Origin: Balamuthia mandrillaris
Lineage: Eukaryota; Discosea; Longamoebia; Balamuthiidae
Assembly (NCBI GenBank): GCA_031835245.1
Contig: JAVKOQ010000450.1
Location: forward strand, 1 to 36,459
Direction: 5' to 3'
Length of the DNA: 36,459 nucleotides
How positions within the stretch are numbered: the first letter of the stretch is position 1; every line of letters starts with the position of its first letter. A program made the translations under genes and the position numbers. The notes below the pieces were generated by a model. The model ran no database searches and was not told the DNA's origin. It saw only the letters and a program-made list of their open reading frames with translations. Below are positions 8,843 through 19,290 of this stretch, piece after piece.

Positions 8843-11800
8843 TACCATCATGACAGCAACGTAACGATCTTTTGTCTCCGCGTCGCTGTGATGCTTCTGG
8901 CAAAGAACAATTTGCTGATGCACTCGAGACAGTTCAATCTTCATTTGTTTTAGCTCAGCTGTTATGTTCTCAATGGATACTTTGGATGCTGCTTCAATGG
9001 ATTGCAGTTCTTCGTGGAAGTTGAGCAAGGAAGGCATCTGGTTCTCGATCTCCTTTTTCAAGTAGTGCAACAGAGTAACGTCTTTGTGCTTTCCTCTTGT
9101 CTCTGTCAACTTTTTTTTTGGTTATAAAATGTTCGTACTCAGCACCATAAAGAAAGAAAAACAAGGAAACATACCTTAGTAAGACTTTCCATCCGAAAGC
9201 CATGACTGGAGGAAAGATGATTGTCGCGGTTGAGGACACTACCCAGGGCCAATATGGTCTTAAGGAGCTGCGGGAACTTTTGGTTGGTCTTCACTTGGAT
9301 GCAGGCCGATAGCACCGTTTCCGTGTCTCGTTGTACGTCCTGAACGAGAGTGGAGTACTGTTTCTTCCACAGAAAAGTATCCAGACGTTCGTTCAAGCGT
9401 GGAATCTCCATTAACTGTTCGTGTGAAAAGACAGATCAGAGAATGAAAAAGGAAAGACAGAGAAAGCGAATAAAAGGTAAGCAAACCTTCAACAGGAAAC
9501 GTTCAGCTGGGCCAAGTTTATCATCGTCTGTGCTGTCTTGTTGTGGATGAGCATAGCCCATAAGAAGTTCAATCTCTTCTTCTTTAGGAGCGATGTACTT
9601 AAGAGCCTTGACCCTATCTATACACAGCATGTCTTCGTCCATTTGCCAAATGGCTTCTTGAATCTTGTCTTGAGTCGTTTTGAACTGAGACAACAAAATT
9701 GCTTCAAATAAATAAACACATAAATAAAAAGGAGGTAAGTTCATATACAAAATTGCTTCTGAATAAAAAGGAAAAGAAGAAAGAGCAAACCAATGTTATT
9801 AACTCTTTGAAGAGGAAGAAGCATCCCAGCTGAAGAACTAGTACTGCTCTTTGAAGAGGGGGTAGCAGCGATGGATTTCCTTCTCTGCACGGTGGGCGAT
9901 ATCGAAAACAACGACTCAAGCTCCGAAACGTTAACCTTGATGGGTGGGGCGTCCTCTACAGCGGCTGCGTTCCAAACCGTTTGCTCTATCTTGTTCTGCA
10001 TCCAACATTCATTCAGCAATTGATTCATTTAAGCTTTAAGCCGAGAAGAAATAGAAGGGATTGTTGTAAAGTACCTTTGGAATGACGCTCCAGTGAAGCG
10101 GGCGCATTTTCTTTCTGGAAGCCTGTTGTTGATCCTGTTGATCAGCTTCTGAAGATGAAGCAGAGCGCTTGTTCGGTGAGGATGAAGAGCTGTTGTTCTT
10201 GGCGGTAGACTTTTGTACAAAAGGAGGCGGTGGTGGAGGAGGAGCAACCGGAGGAGGAGGCGGTGGGGCAGGGCCACTTGTTGAAGTCACAGGCTGTTCA
10301 ATAAGGGAGGCGTGTTGTTCCTTCAATGGTTGAAGTGGAGGAGCAGAAAAATAGGAAGAGGAAGAAGGTATGCTGGAAGAGGACGAACCGCCTGGAGAAA
10401 AGGGGGTGGGTGGAGGAGAAGAGGGTGGAGTGGTATAAGAGGCATAGTAGGCGATAGAAGAAGAATTCGAATCAGACGAGGCAGTCAAAGAGCCTGCTTT
10501 GACCAGGAAGGGAGAGTTAACCGAAGGTGACATAGATGCCAGAGATAGAGAAAATGATGTGGGTCCGGCAGGGGGTGACAACAACATGCTGTTATTGTCG
10601 GAGGTTGAAAAGGAAGTAGCGATAAGATCCAATGAGGATTGAAAGAGAGGCTCACGAGCCTTCACGTCACTTTTGGAACGGAACGCAGTGCCGGCAATGC
10701 TTTGTCTTCGTTTAGAATGACCACGAGAACGAGCACGAGAGGATGAGGTAGGAGAAGTTGTGGGCGAAGCCGGTGCTAAAAGTCGAGAAAGAAGTCGGTC
10801 GTTCTCCTTTTTGAGGCGCCAAGCCTTTTCGTTCTTCTCGCGTTCTTTCCTCTCTTCTTGTTCAACGTCGACAGGGTGTTGGTTTGGTCTCTGTGTGCGT
10901 TTTGTCAGTAGCTGTTTGGTTTCTGCCTCTGTCGAAACCGTTGAAAAGCTTTTGAACTTGTGCTTACGCCGATCCGTTTTCGAACCATGTGCAAGCTCTT
11001 GCTTCAACTCTTTCATCAGCGCCACTGATTGTGTTGTCTTTAGCGGTGAGTTGGTTGCGTTGCCGTTGTTGTTGTTGGTTTTGATGCGACTATTGTTACA
11101 AATGTTCTTGTTCTCTTTGTCATAAGAAGAAGAAGAAGAAGCGGTGTGATGGCGACGAACTTCTGTGGCGCCCTGTTGTTGCTTTTTGTAACAGATGTAG
11201 GTTTCCTCGGCAGAAAGTCGATAAAGCTTCACTATATCGCTCAAATGGGCGACAAGATACCAAATGCCCAACGTTATGTCCTCCAAACGGAACACCGTTA
11301 TATAAGCTCCACCATGCTTCCAAGCAATGTCAGCTGCAGAGGTGGTGGAAGAGGAAGAGGAGGACGAAAAGACAGATTTGCTCTTGTGTTGAGCCTCATG
11401 AATGGATGCGGCAGAAGGAGAAGATAGTTCGAAGAGAGCGATGCCGTTGCTCAGTCTCTTCGAGCTAAAGTTTTCAATAGCTACGATTGCCGTCGATGGA
11501 CGAAAGATGCCCCGCTATGAAATATAAAAACGCAAAGCAAAAGAACGGGAATTCAAGTAAGAAAAGTGAGCGAATGCAACAACAGCATCGATTGTAACAA
11601 CTAAAGCACAAACCAGAGTAAATTGCTCTGAATCACCACCCAAAGAAAGAGGTATTCTTATCCTTCCTGTTTATGTCAACGTAAAGAGGCAACAGGTTAT
11701 AGATATTAATATCCATCCCCCCTTTCACAAGAAAGGAACAACAAAAGATAAGACAATAAAAACAAAGGTCAAACCAGCAATATCAAGCTCGTTGATGGAG

Positions 11801-12303
11801 ATGCGGCGAATGGGAATACGCTTCTCCGTCTTGTACTGGCGACCAATATCCAGTTGTTGAAGAGAGGTAATCATCCGGGTGGGGCTTTCGGATTGGCAGA
11901 AGGGATCCTTGTTTTAAGTATGAAGAGAGGAGTGTAAATGCTTCGCGCAAAGGAAAAGAAAGTGAAAAAAATCCCAAGTGCAAAACAAACCTTAGATTCT
12001 TCGATGATGAAAAGTCCTTGCATCAAAGAAGGAGAACTCAAAATCACTTTTGACAAAAACGAAAAGATTAGCGAACCAAAAAAAAAAATGACAGATCAAG
12101 AGCTACTACGCACGCGCCTCGAGCACCAAGGTAAGGTCGCAAAAAGACTGGGCTTGGTAACTGGTTGGTAGCGTCGTTAAAGCTACAAACGTGTAGTTGT
12201 GGTACTCCTCGCCTTTATCCCGGCCTTTTCGCTCTGTGGGTGAGAGCTGGTTGGGGGAGAAGGCCTGAAATATAAACCGCCAGCCTTCATGCAGGAGGTC
12301 CAT
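8506..12303 (-). CDS. Formin (FH1-FH2 actin nucleator) with unrecognised N-terminal region
   Basis: Ten exons: 12303-12114, 12046-11991, 11907-11775, 11666-11614, 11514-10075, 9995-9791, 9701-9487, 9414-9175, 9109-8846, 8727-8506; all phases agree, about 1005 aa. FH1 is a short poly-proline segment (10205-10280) with two runs of 6-7 Pro. FH2 (~610-985) starts RKKMRPLHWSVIPK and continues LQRVNNIAILLSQF, IPRLNERLDTFLWKK, ILALGSVLNRDNH, HGFRMESLTKLTETRGKHKD and FYNEAKAEIEALEE, all canonical. FH2 dimers nucleate and processively cap actin filaments; FH1 feeds profilin-actin. The N-terminal ~230 residues (LTTLPTSYQAQSFCDLTLVL ... ELDIAGRIRIPLSLGGDSEQ ... ADIAWKHGGAYITVFRLEDI) look like a folded beta-rich domain but not an obvious GBD/FH3. 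No C-terminal DAD motif is seen. Residues 240-550 are Ser-rich and disordered. The small exons 2 and 4 are less certain. Confidence 0.88.
8779..8841 (-). repeat. (CT)n microsatellite in the last formin intron
   Basis: About 30 GA dinucleotides on the plus strand, so CT in the transcript, placed directly after the donor at 8845. Intron 8845-8728. Confidence 0.95.
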
Positions 12304-12976
12304 AGTCTAGTTGTTGCTTTAACGTACTACCTCCTCGTTTGCGCGAAAGTCTTTTTTGTTTGTGAGTAAAATAGGGACGAGCCTTTTGAACTGCCGTAAC
12401 GGCAGCCAAACATTTTCCCGCCTTTTTTGTACTGTTTGGCCAGTTCGAAAAAGAAAAGCAAAATAAGGAGGGGCGAGGTGTCGTGGAGAACCCTCATGTT
12501 AATTATTATTACGATAGCATCCCGTGACGACGCGTCCAGTGAACATTCGCTTCGCCCAATGTGCAATTCACCAGAAAATAATTACCATGGTAACAGGTTT
12601 TTTAGAGTTTGGATAAATGTCGACTTTTCCTTTTTTTTTCATCTCAAAAAAAATCAGTTTGGTCTACAAAAAAAAAGAACAAAAGGAAGAGAGAAGAACA
12701 CGCTGATCGTTGTTAGTTTGTCAGAAAAAAGCACAAGTTTTTGCACAGGCGCATGATCTTGGTGAAAAGATTGGTATGTGATACACGAATTATTTTCATT
12801 CAGTTTTTTATTCACCAACAGTGTTCCCAATTGTACCTGTTTGGTTCAAGATTTAATTGGCACCTCTCTCCCTTTTGTTGTGGCTGCAAAACTATGGTGA
12901 CAGACCAGGACAGTTTTTGCCCGTTTCCCAGCTTCCCTTTATATATAAAAAACCTTTACCTAAATTTTTAGGAGGT

Positions 12977-13075
12977 CCAATTTCTACAAAAGCATGAACC
13001 CAAGTTTTGTGCCAGTGGGGATAACGCTGCACTTGCAGGAAAAAAAATAAGGGTAGCCCCTCATGTAGAAATTGG
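12977..13075. repeat. Short inverted-repeat element, possible MITE
   Basis: CCAATTTCTACA at 12977-12988 is exactly repeated in inverse as TGTAGAAATTGG at 13064-13075, with 75 bp between. The unit is about 99 bp, non-coding, inside an otherwise gene-free interval. No clear target-site duplication is visible, so a chance or structural hairpin is also possible. Confidence 0.35.
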
Positions 13076-13498
13076 ATAATTTCTAGTCGAATTGGTTGTC
13101 ATTCATTCCTAAGCCTCATGCCACCACCGCGCCATTGTTCCCTTTTTCAGTTCTCTTGTACTGGCGCTTGTCTCTGTACTATGGGTGCTGGCATTGCGAG
13201 GTGGCCTCCTATTGGTCACCAAAGCCAAATAACGTCACCCCAGTTGAGCTCGCTACGTAATATCGTGGAGTTGTCGCTGTATGGTAATTGCCACGTCGGA
13301 CAGCAACGGGGGGAGTTCCTCGGCGACTTTTTGACTCATTTTTTTTCATCTTCTTTTTTTCACCCTTTCCTTTTTCTTTCTTTTCCTTTTTGCAGTTTAC
13401 TTTTCACTTTCATAGTACCACCCTCCCTCTCGTTCTCGCTTCCCCCCTGCCACTCCTTCACCACCAACTCACGAAAGCCTCCCCTCCTCTGCATACAA

Positions 13499-13508
13499 AC
13501 ATAAAAAG
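13499..13508 (+). promoter_or_regulatory. Candidate TATA element of the desaturase gene
   Basis: CATAAAAAGG lies about 170 nt upstream of the ATG at 13677, with ATTGG and ACGTCA boxes 260-290 bp further up. The position fits a core promoter with a pyrimidine-rich leader. There is no transcript evidence. Confidence 0.35.
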
Positions 13509-13676
13509 GGGAAGCGCCCTTCCAAATAATCCCGTTCTTTCCCTTTCGCAGCAAGAAAAGAGAAGAAAGAAGAAAGACCTCGTGCTCCACGGGTGACAGC
13601 AGAAAAAAAAAAAAGGAAACTTGTTTGTTGGTCTTTCTTATCCTCCTCCTTTAGACTACAAACCAAAAAACAAAAG

Positions 13677-15390
13677 ATGACTCACGGTCCGCTAGACCAA
13701 CCCACCAACAAGCTCCCGCGACAAGCCGTGTCCACCTCCAAAGAGGAAGACCACGCGGAGAGAAGCCCAGTAAACGGGGGCTACCTCCCCTGCTATCCCA
13801 AATACTGGGCCATACACGGGGAGTACTACGATCTGTCCTCCTTCGTGGGACGGCATCCCGGCGGCGAGGAGATGCTGCTCGTGGGCAAGGGCAGAGACTG
13901 CACGGAGCTCTTCGAGTCGGTGCACGCCCTCTCCCAGCTGAACCTCAAGGCCCTCCTCGCCAAGTACAAGGTGGAGCGGTCTGTCTGGTCGGCCCTTCCT
14001 AACTGCCCTCCCCCTCCTCCCGATCAGTTCACCTGGGAGAGTAATGGCTTCTACAGCGTCCTCACCCAAAAGGTCAAGCGACACTTTGCGGAGAAGGCTC
14101 AACCCAACAAAGCACAACAAAAACAACAACAACAACAACAACAACAGAACGGTGGAACTGCCACCTCCAGCCGGACTTACGTGGAAGGCTACAAAGCTGG
14201 TACGCCCTACTGGATTAAGGTTTCTTGCCTGCTGCTCTTATGGGCCACGATGATTACCTACACCTTGAGCACTGGCTGCTGGTGGACTGCAGCTGCTGCG
14301 GGCTTCCTCATGAACATGGTCGGCTTTTGCGTGATGCACGACGGCTCTCACTTTGCCATCAGCCGGAGGGTCTGGGTCAACCGCCTCTGCCACACTCTTT
14401 GGAACAACTGGAACCTTTGGTCTCACTTCCTTTGGCTGCGACACCACGTCTATGGCCACCACAGCTATACCGGCATCTTCCGACAAGACCCCGACCTCGT
14501 CAACGCCTCCTCGGTCGTCCGCAAACACCACCGCAACCGAAAGCGCTTTACTCACACCACCCAAACCCTCCATAGCTGGTTCATCTATACCTGTTTGCCC
14601 AACCAGCACGTTGGCCAGTCTCTTCTTTATCTGCGCTCCTGGTTCCTTCGCCACATCTTTGGGGTCCCTATTGATGGTTAGTTTGCTTGATTTTCTTTCT
14701 AGTTCTCTTATTTTTTTTTTCATATTTTCTCTTGTTCTGTCAGTTTTTGTTTGTTTGTTTCTCTTTATGTTTCTCTTTGTTGTTTTCTTTCTTTTCTCTT
14801 CTAATGTGTATTGCCTTTTGCTCTCTTCTCTCATTTGAAACAAAGCAGGCATGCCGTGGAAAGACTGGGGTGTCGCTCTTAGCATCTACATACCCTCTAT
14901 CTACTTCCACTTTGTATTGCCTATGCAGCTGCTCCCCACGACGAACCAAGCCCTCGCTGTGATAGTGAGCTACTGGACGGCGCAGGGTATCGGCTACTTT
15001 GTCAACATCTGTCCCAACCACGACACCTTTGACACCCACGAGCAACTGGCACGGTCAGATGCCCAGCTGAAAGGAAGGAGGGATTGGGGCGAACAGCAGG
15101 TATTGGGCAGCGGCAACCACACCAACGAGCCTGGCTTGTGGAACACCATCGTGTCATCCGTGTGGGGCGGCATGAACTACCAGATAGAGCATCATCTCTT
15201 CCCTTCTGTATCTCATGTGCACTACCCGGCGGTTTCGCAGTACGTGAGGGAGACTTGCAAAGAGTTTGGTGTGCCCTATGTTACCCACTCCTGGGCTTAT
15301 GCTTTGTGGCGCTTTGCTTGTCTCATCCATGACATGAGCCGCAGTGGTGACCGCTCCTACACAAACACCCAACAAAAGAAGGAAGAGTGA
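13677..15390 (+). CDS. Cytochrome-b5 front-end fatty-acid desaturase (delta-5/6-like)
   Basis: Two exons, 13677-14676 and 14849-15390, 513 aa. The N-terminus is a cytochrome b5 domain with the haem motif HPGG in SSFVGRHPGGEEMLLVGKGR. Three histidine boxes of membrane desaturases follow: HDGSH, HHVYGHH and QIEHH (the Gln variant that marks front-end enzymes). Hydrophobic segments flank the boxes. A poly-Gln stretch of about 9 residues (CAA repeat near 14117-14145) separates the b5 domain from the membrane part. In the family the enzyme inserts a double bond between an existing one and the carboxyl end of a C18-C20 acyl chain in the ER. Regioselectivity (delta-5, -6 or -8) cannot be assigned by eye, though the C-terminal region (HVHYPAVSQYV, CKEFGVPY) is delta-5/6-like. 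It is 8 kb from the elongase. Confidence 0.92.
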
Positions 15391-15402
15391 TTCCTTCTCC
15401 GA

Positions 15403-15404
<2 letters not shown>

Positions 15405-15449
<45 letters not shown>
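15405..15449 (+). repeat. (CT)n microsatellite just after the desaturase stop
   Basis: About 22 CT dinucleotides begin 15 bp after the stop at 15390, so probably within the 3' UTR. Pyrimidine is on the sense strand. Confidence 0.9.
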
Positions 15450-15452
<3 letters not shown>

Positions 15453-15645
15453 CTCTTTTGCCATTTTTTAAAAGGCTTTGTTCTTATTTTCCTAATACTA
15501 TTTTATTGTGTGACTATTATTTTTATTACTTATCAGTAATTATTATTCCAAACACCAAAATTTTATCGTTTGTTGTTGAAATACAAAAAACAAAAAATAG
15601 AAAAGAAAGAAAAAGTTGGCTCCCAAGCAAGCACAAAGAAGAAAG

Positions 15646-16383
15646 ATGGAAGGGGAGATAGATTCCAGGGAAGCCATGGAAGAAGTGCTTGCTACGGCTC
15701 CTGCCTTTGCGAGAGGATTAGTTTCGCTATTAGAACCTACCCTTATCGAGTGTGACCTGCGGATCAAAGCTGTGTTCAACAGTCAAAGGGAGTTGAACGG
15801 GCAGCTGGACAACCTCTCTGCCCAACTGGAGAACTTTGCTCAAGTGTCCAAAACTCCTCACCTCTCTCCTTACATTCAAAAGCTGCTCACTGCCAAAGCT
15901 AGGATGGTGGTTATCAACTCCACTCTAACCAACGTGCAGGCCAGGTTGGACAAGCTCCTCAACGAACATGCCAGCGGCCTTCAATCTTCCAAGAACACAA
16001 GCAGTGAACCCCTCTTCTCTTCGTTGTTGAACAAGGCAAAGTCTTTTGTCGATGAGCCTAATGTCAAAGCTAGGGAACGCTACGAAGGACAGGCACGATC
16101 AAGAGAACCGACCACTTCTTTAGCACCTCCCTCCTCTTCTACTGCTTCCGCTACGGCAAGTACCAAAGCTGACCCACCACAAGAGCAAGGAACGGAGGAT
16201 AAGCAAGCACATACAGAGAAACAAATAGAAGAGAAAAAGGGAGAGGAGGAGGAGAACAAGGAGGAGGCGGCTGCAGCCCCCCAACAGAAGGAAGAGCAAT
16301 CCGAAAACAAACAAGTGGATAATACAGCAAACACAACAGACACATCAGAAGAGAACTCCACTGCATCAGAACAGCAAGCATGA
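15646..16383 (+). CDS. Snapin-like protein (BLOC-1/BORC subunit)
   Basis: Intronless, 245 aa from ATG 15646; an in-frame extension upstream has no ATG. Residues ~15-115 match the snapin pattern: FARGLVSLLEPTL, IKAVFNSQRELNGQLDNLSA, LSPYIQKLLTAKARMVVINS and LTNVQARLDKL correspond closely to the helical coiled-coil core of animal snapin. In animals snapin is shared by BLOC-1 and BORC, which act in endosome-lysosome biogenesis and lysosome positioning. The C-terminal ~110 residues are acidic/Gln/Thr-rich and low complexity, absent from animal snapin (about 136 aa), and probably disordered. It lies tail-to-tail with the JmjC gene (199 bp between stops). Confidence 0.82.
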   Translation: MEGEIDSREAMEEVLATAPAFARGLVSLLEPTLIECDLRIKAVFNSQRELNGQLDNLSAQLENFAQVSKTPHLSPYIQKLLTAKARMVVINSTLTNVQARLDKLLNEHASGLQSSKNTSSEPLFSSLLNKAKSFVDEPNVKARERYEGQARSREPTTSLAPPSSSTASATASTKADPPQEQGTEDKQAHTEKQIEEKKGEEEENKEEAAAAPQQKEEQSENKQVDNTANTTDTSEENSTASEQQA

Positions 16384-16582
16384 TACTAGACGATGGGCTC
16401 TCCACAAACAAAGAAGTGTTGGATGGGCGCTGTTGCTGCTTTAACAATACTAAGAGGTGTGTTTTTGGTTTAGTTTGCTTTTGTTTTATGTTTTGCTTTA
16501 TGTTTTGCTACTTGATTTTTGTATAACACAATTTCCACATCTTCTCTCGCTCCCTCGCTCTCTCTCCCTCCAAGCGCATTAG

Positions 16583-19246
16583 CTATCGTCGGCCTCTCAT
16601 TAACCGTTGACGTAGTCTCTCTCGGGCAGTAAGAGCCTTACCACTACCCCCGCCACTGGCTCTGATACCGCCACTTGCTGCTGTTCGCTTGGGGGAAGCA
16701 GCACCGCCACCACTCGTTCTGATGGGAGTACCACCTTCACCTTCGTCACTGTTTAAAGGGGAGAAGGAAATTTGTTCAACGGCTGGCGAAGAAGGGGAAG
16801 ATAGGGATGAGGCAGTTGTGGTTTGACGGTTTTGAGAACGTCCACCTATGGTCGGCACTTGCCTGTTGGTTGTCTTTTCCTTCTTTTTTTGCTTTTTCTT
16901 GTTGCTGGTATTGTTGGAGCGTTGTTGCACCGCCACGTCGTTGCTGTTGTTGATAGGTGCAGAGAGCACACGTTTTCGCTTTCGTTTGCCATCAGTGCCC
17001 CTTCCATCCGTTGCTGCATGACCATCCCCTAAAAGCACAGCGGCGTTCTCACCCTCTGCTCTCGGTAGCTTCAGGCGAATTGATAGCACCGGCTTGTTCA
17101 TATGGTTCCGTTCTGTCTGCTCCTCCTCCTCCTCCTCCTCCACCATTTCTTCCTCCTCTTGTTCGTCCTCCTCTTTCACTTTAACGTGACTATTATGTAC
17201 AGTAGTTGAAGCAGATATAACAAAAGGAGTAGACGTGGAAGGCTGAGCAGAGCCTGTCATCAAATGTGAAAGCTCCAACAACAACTTTTCCGGTTGCTTA
17301 ATGTCTTCTGGGATCATCTCCATATGTTGTGCCCGCTTGCTGCGCGAAAGGCTCTCGGAAGCTATCCACTCACCTAACTGTGCCACAAGGGCTAAAAGTC
17401 CTGTCCGTTCATGTTCCACTAAGGGTTTTTTTTTGCTTGCTGTTTCATATTTACAGAATATTATCGAGTGTAAGTCAGATAAACAGAGAGGGAGAGGGAG
17501 AGGGAGAGGGAGAGGGAGAGGGAGAGGAGAGGGAGAGGGAGGGAGAGGGAGAGGGAGAGGGAGAGGGAGAGGGAGAGGGAGAGGGAGAGGGAGAGGGAGA
17601 GGGAGGAGAGGGAGAGGGAGAGGGAGAGGGAGAGGGAGAGGGAGAGGGAGAGGGAAGTACATGTTAAACGGTCACGGTAATGCTTAGCAGCATACCAGAG
17701 CATTGTTTCGAAGAAAGGAAAACGAAACTTTTCTGGAGTGCGGGTCCTCTCCTCGATGCCTCTGACTTTTAGTTGCATATCGATGTGATAGCCATGCAAG
17801 AAGTTACCGCCAAAAACCAAGGAGTCCTCTGGCGTATAGACTGCATGAATCTGTTCGTACATCTGTGAATAGGTATTCCTCTGCAAAAATTTGTAGAGAG
17901 CAAAGAGAGAACAAGAGCAAAGAAAAGGATAAGGCTAAATGTACCCATCCGCTAGGGATAAACAAAGTATTGCCAGCTTGGAGGTGCAACCGGTAACACT
18001 TGCTGGTCTTATCACCAAGGAACACGTCATGCTGATTGGGAGAGCTGAGCCAGTCTTCATAGGCTTGGAGGTTGTGCTCCGTCGGCTCCATCAAAAAGAA
18101 AATCTTACTACCCCATAGTATGTGGTACCTGAAAGAAACAGAAATAGTGTTTTTGCTTTCCGTTAGGACTCAACTTTAAAACACACACACAACAACTAAA
18201 TTGAGAGAGAGCATAAACCAGACAGAAGAGCCTCCAAAGTCGATATGAAAATCGGTGTAGGATCCTTGCACACTCATCAGGCAGTAATACTGCACCTTAG
18301 GATAATAAAAACCGGGTGGGAGCAGCCCCTCCACCTTCCCTTCTTCGCCTTTCAAGGCAGGAGCAGCCTTCACTTTTGAGGCTGCCGCCTGAATGACTGA
18401 ATCCTCGTTCTTGGGCTTAGCAAGCTGTTTTCGGTTGGTGCGTTTGGTACGATTACCTAACTTCTTTCCTCCACCACCTCCGGTTTCTGTGGCCTGCTTT
18501 TCCATTGCTTGCTCAGACGTAAAGCCCCATCCTTCCTTCCACTGTGCTTTGACCCTCAGCACCAATTTGCCTTGGTTGTTTTCCGTAGCTGTCGCTGTCG
18601 CCATTGCCTCTTTCCTTTCACCCTCAAATGTCTGGTTTCTTCTGTTGCTCTTACGGCGATCGGCCTTGTGAATGACTTCAACTACAGTAGCTACTTTCTC
18701 CACAGTTGGCATTGGTGCTTTGTTGTTGTTGTTGTTGCCTCCTCCGGACAAAAAGCGGGAAAGGGCTTGTTGCTTGATTTCTCTTGGCCAAACATGATCC
18801 ACCCAATCCACCAGCCTAACAACGTGTGGGGACTGCACTTTACTCGCCAACTTGCTGTCGCTAAATTCAAGGCTAATTACGTTGAGGATGCGCTCCCTTT
18901 GCTCTGGGGCTTGGCTAAAGTACTCAGCCCAATCTTCCATGTGCCAGCGTGGGGTAACGTCAGCCTGCCTCGCCACGTCGATGATCTCCAACTCTCGATT
19001 GCCAACGAGAGCAGCGACGCTATCCACGTCGAAGGTGGCGGCATCTGGCACTTTAAGGCCCAATCCTGCTGGTCGTAATACCAGAGTAGGTTGGCGAAAG
19101 CCCTCCTCCTCAAACATAGTGCTGAGGCGAATTTCCTCCCCTGTTTCGTACACCTTCATTATTTCGGACTTGGCGTCATAGAAATGCCGGTCCTATTCAC
19201 GTATGTGCAGTGTTTGAAATCGAAAAGGTCAACCCAAGAGCAAGAG

Positions 19247-19290
<44 letters not shown>

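Larger units (their letters stand above)
12304..13676. other. 1.4-kb intergenic region between divergent formin and desaturase genes
   Basis: No supportable gene. Visible elements: an ATTACCATGGTAAC palindrome near 12581-12594; a perfect 12-bp inverted repeat (12977-12988 with 13064-13075); reverse CCAAT (ATTGG, 13211-13215) and ACGTCA (13232-13237) upstream of the desaturase; and CATAAAAAGG near 13499-13508 as a TATA candidate. The rest is T/C-rich leader-like sequence close to the desaturase ATG. Confidence 0.55.

Noticed and set aside
14238-14885. Minus-strand 215-aa open frame
   Set aside because: It is antisense to the desaturase histidine-box exon and intron, with no motif of its own.
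17301-17687. Arg-Gly and Glu-Gly-rich open frames
   Set aside because: They are translations of the GAGAGG array in JmjC intron 5.
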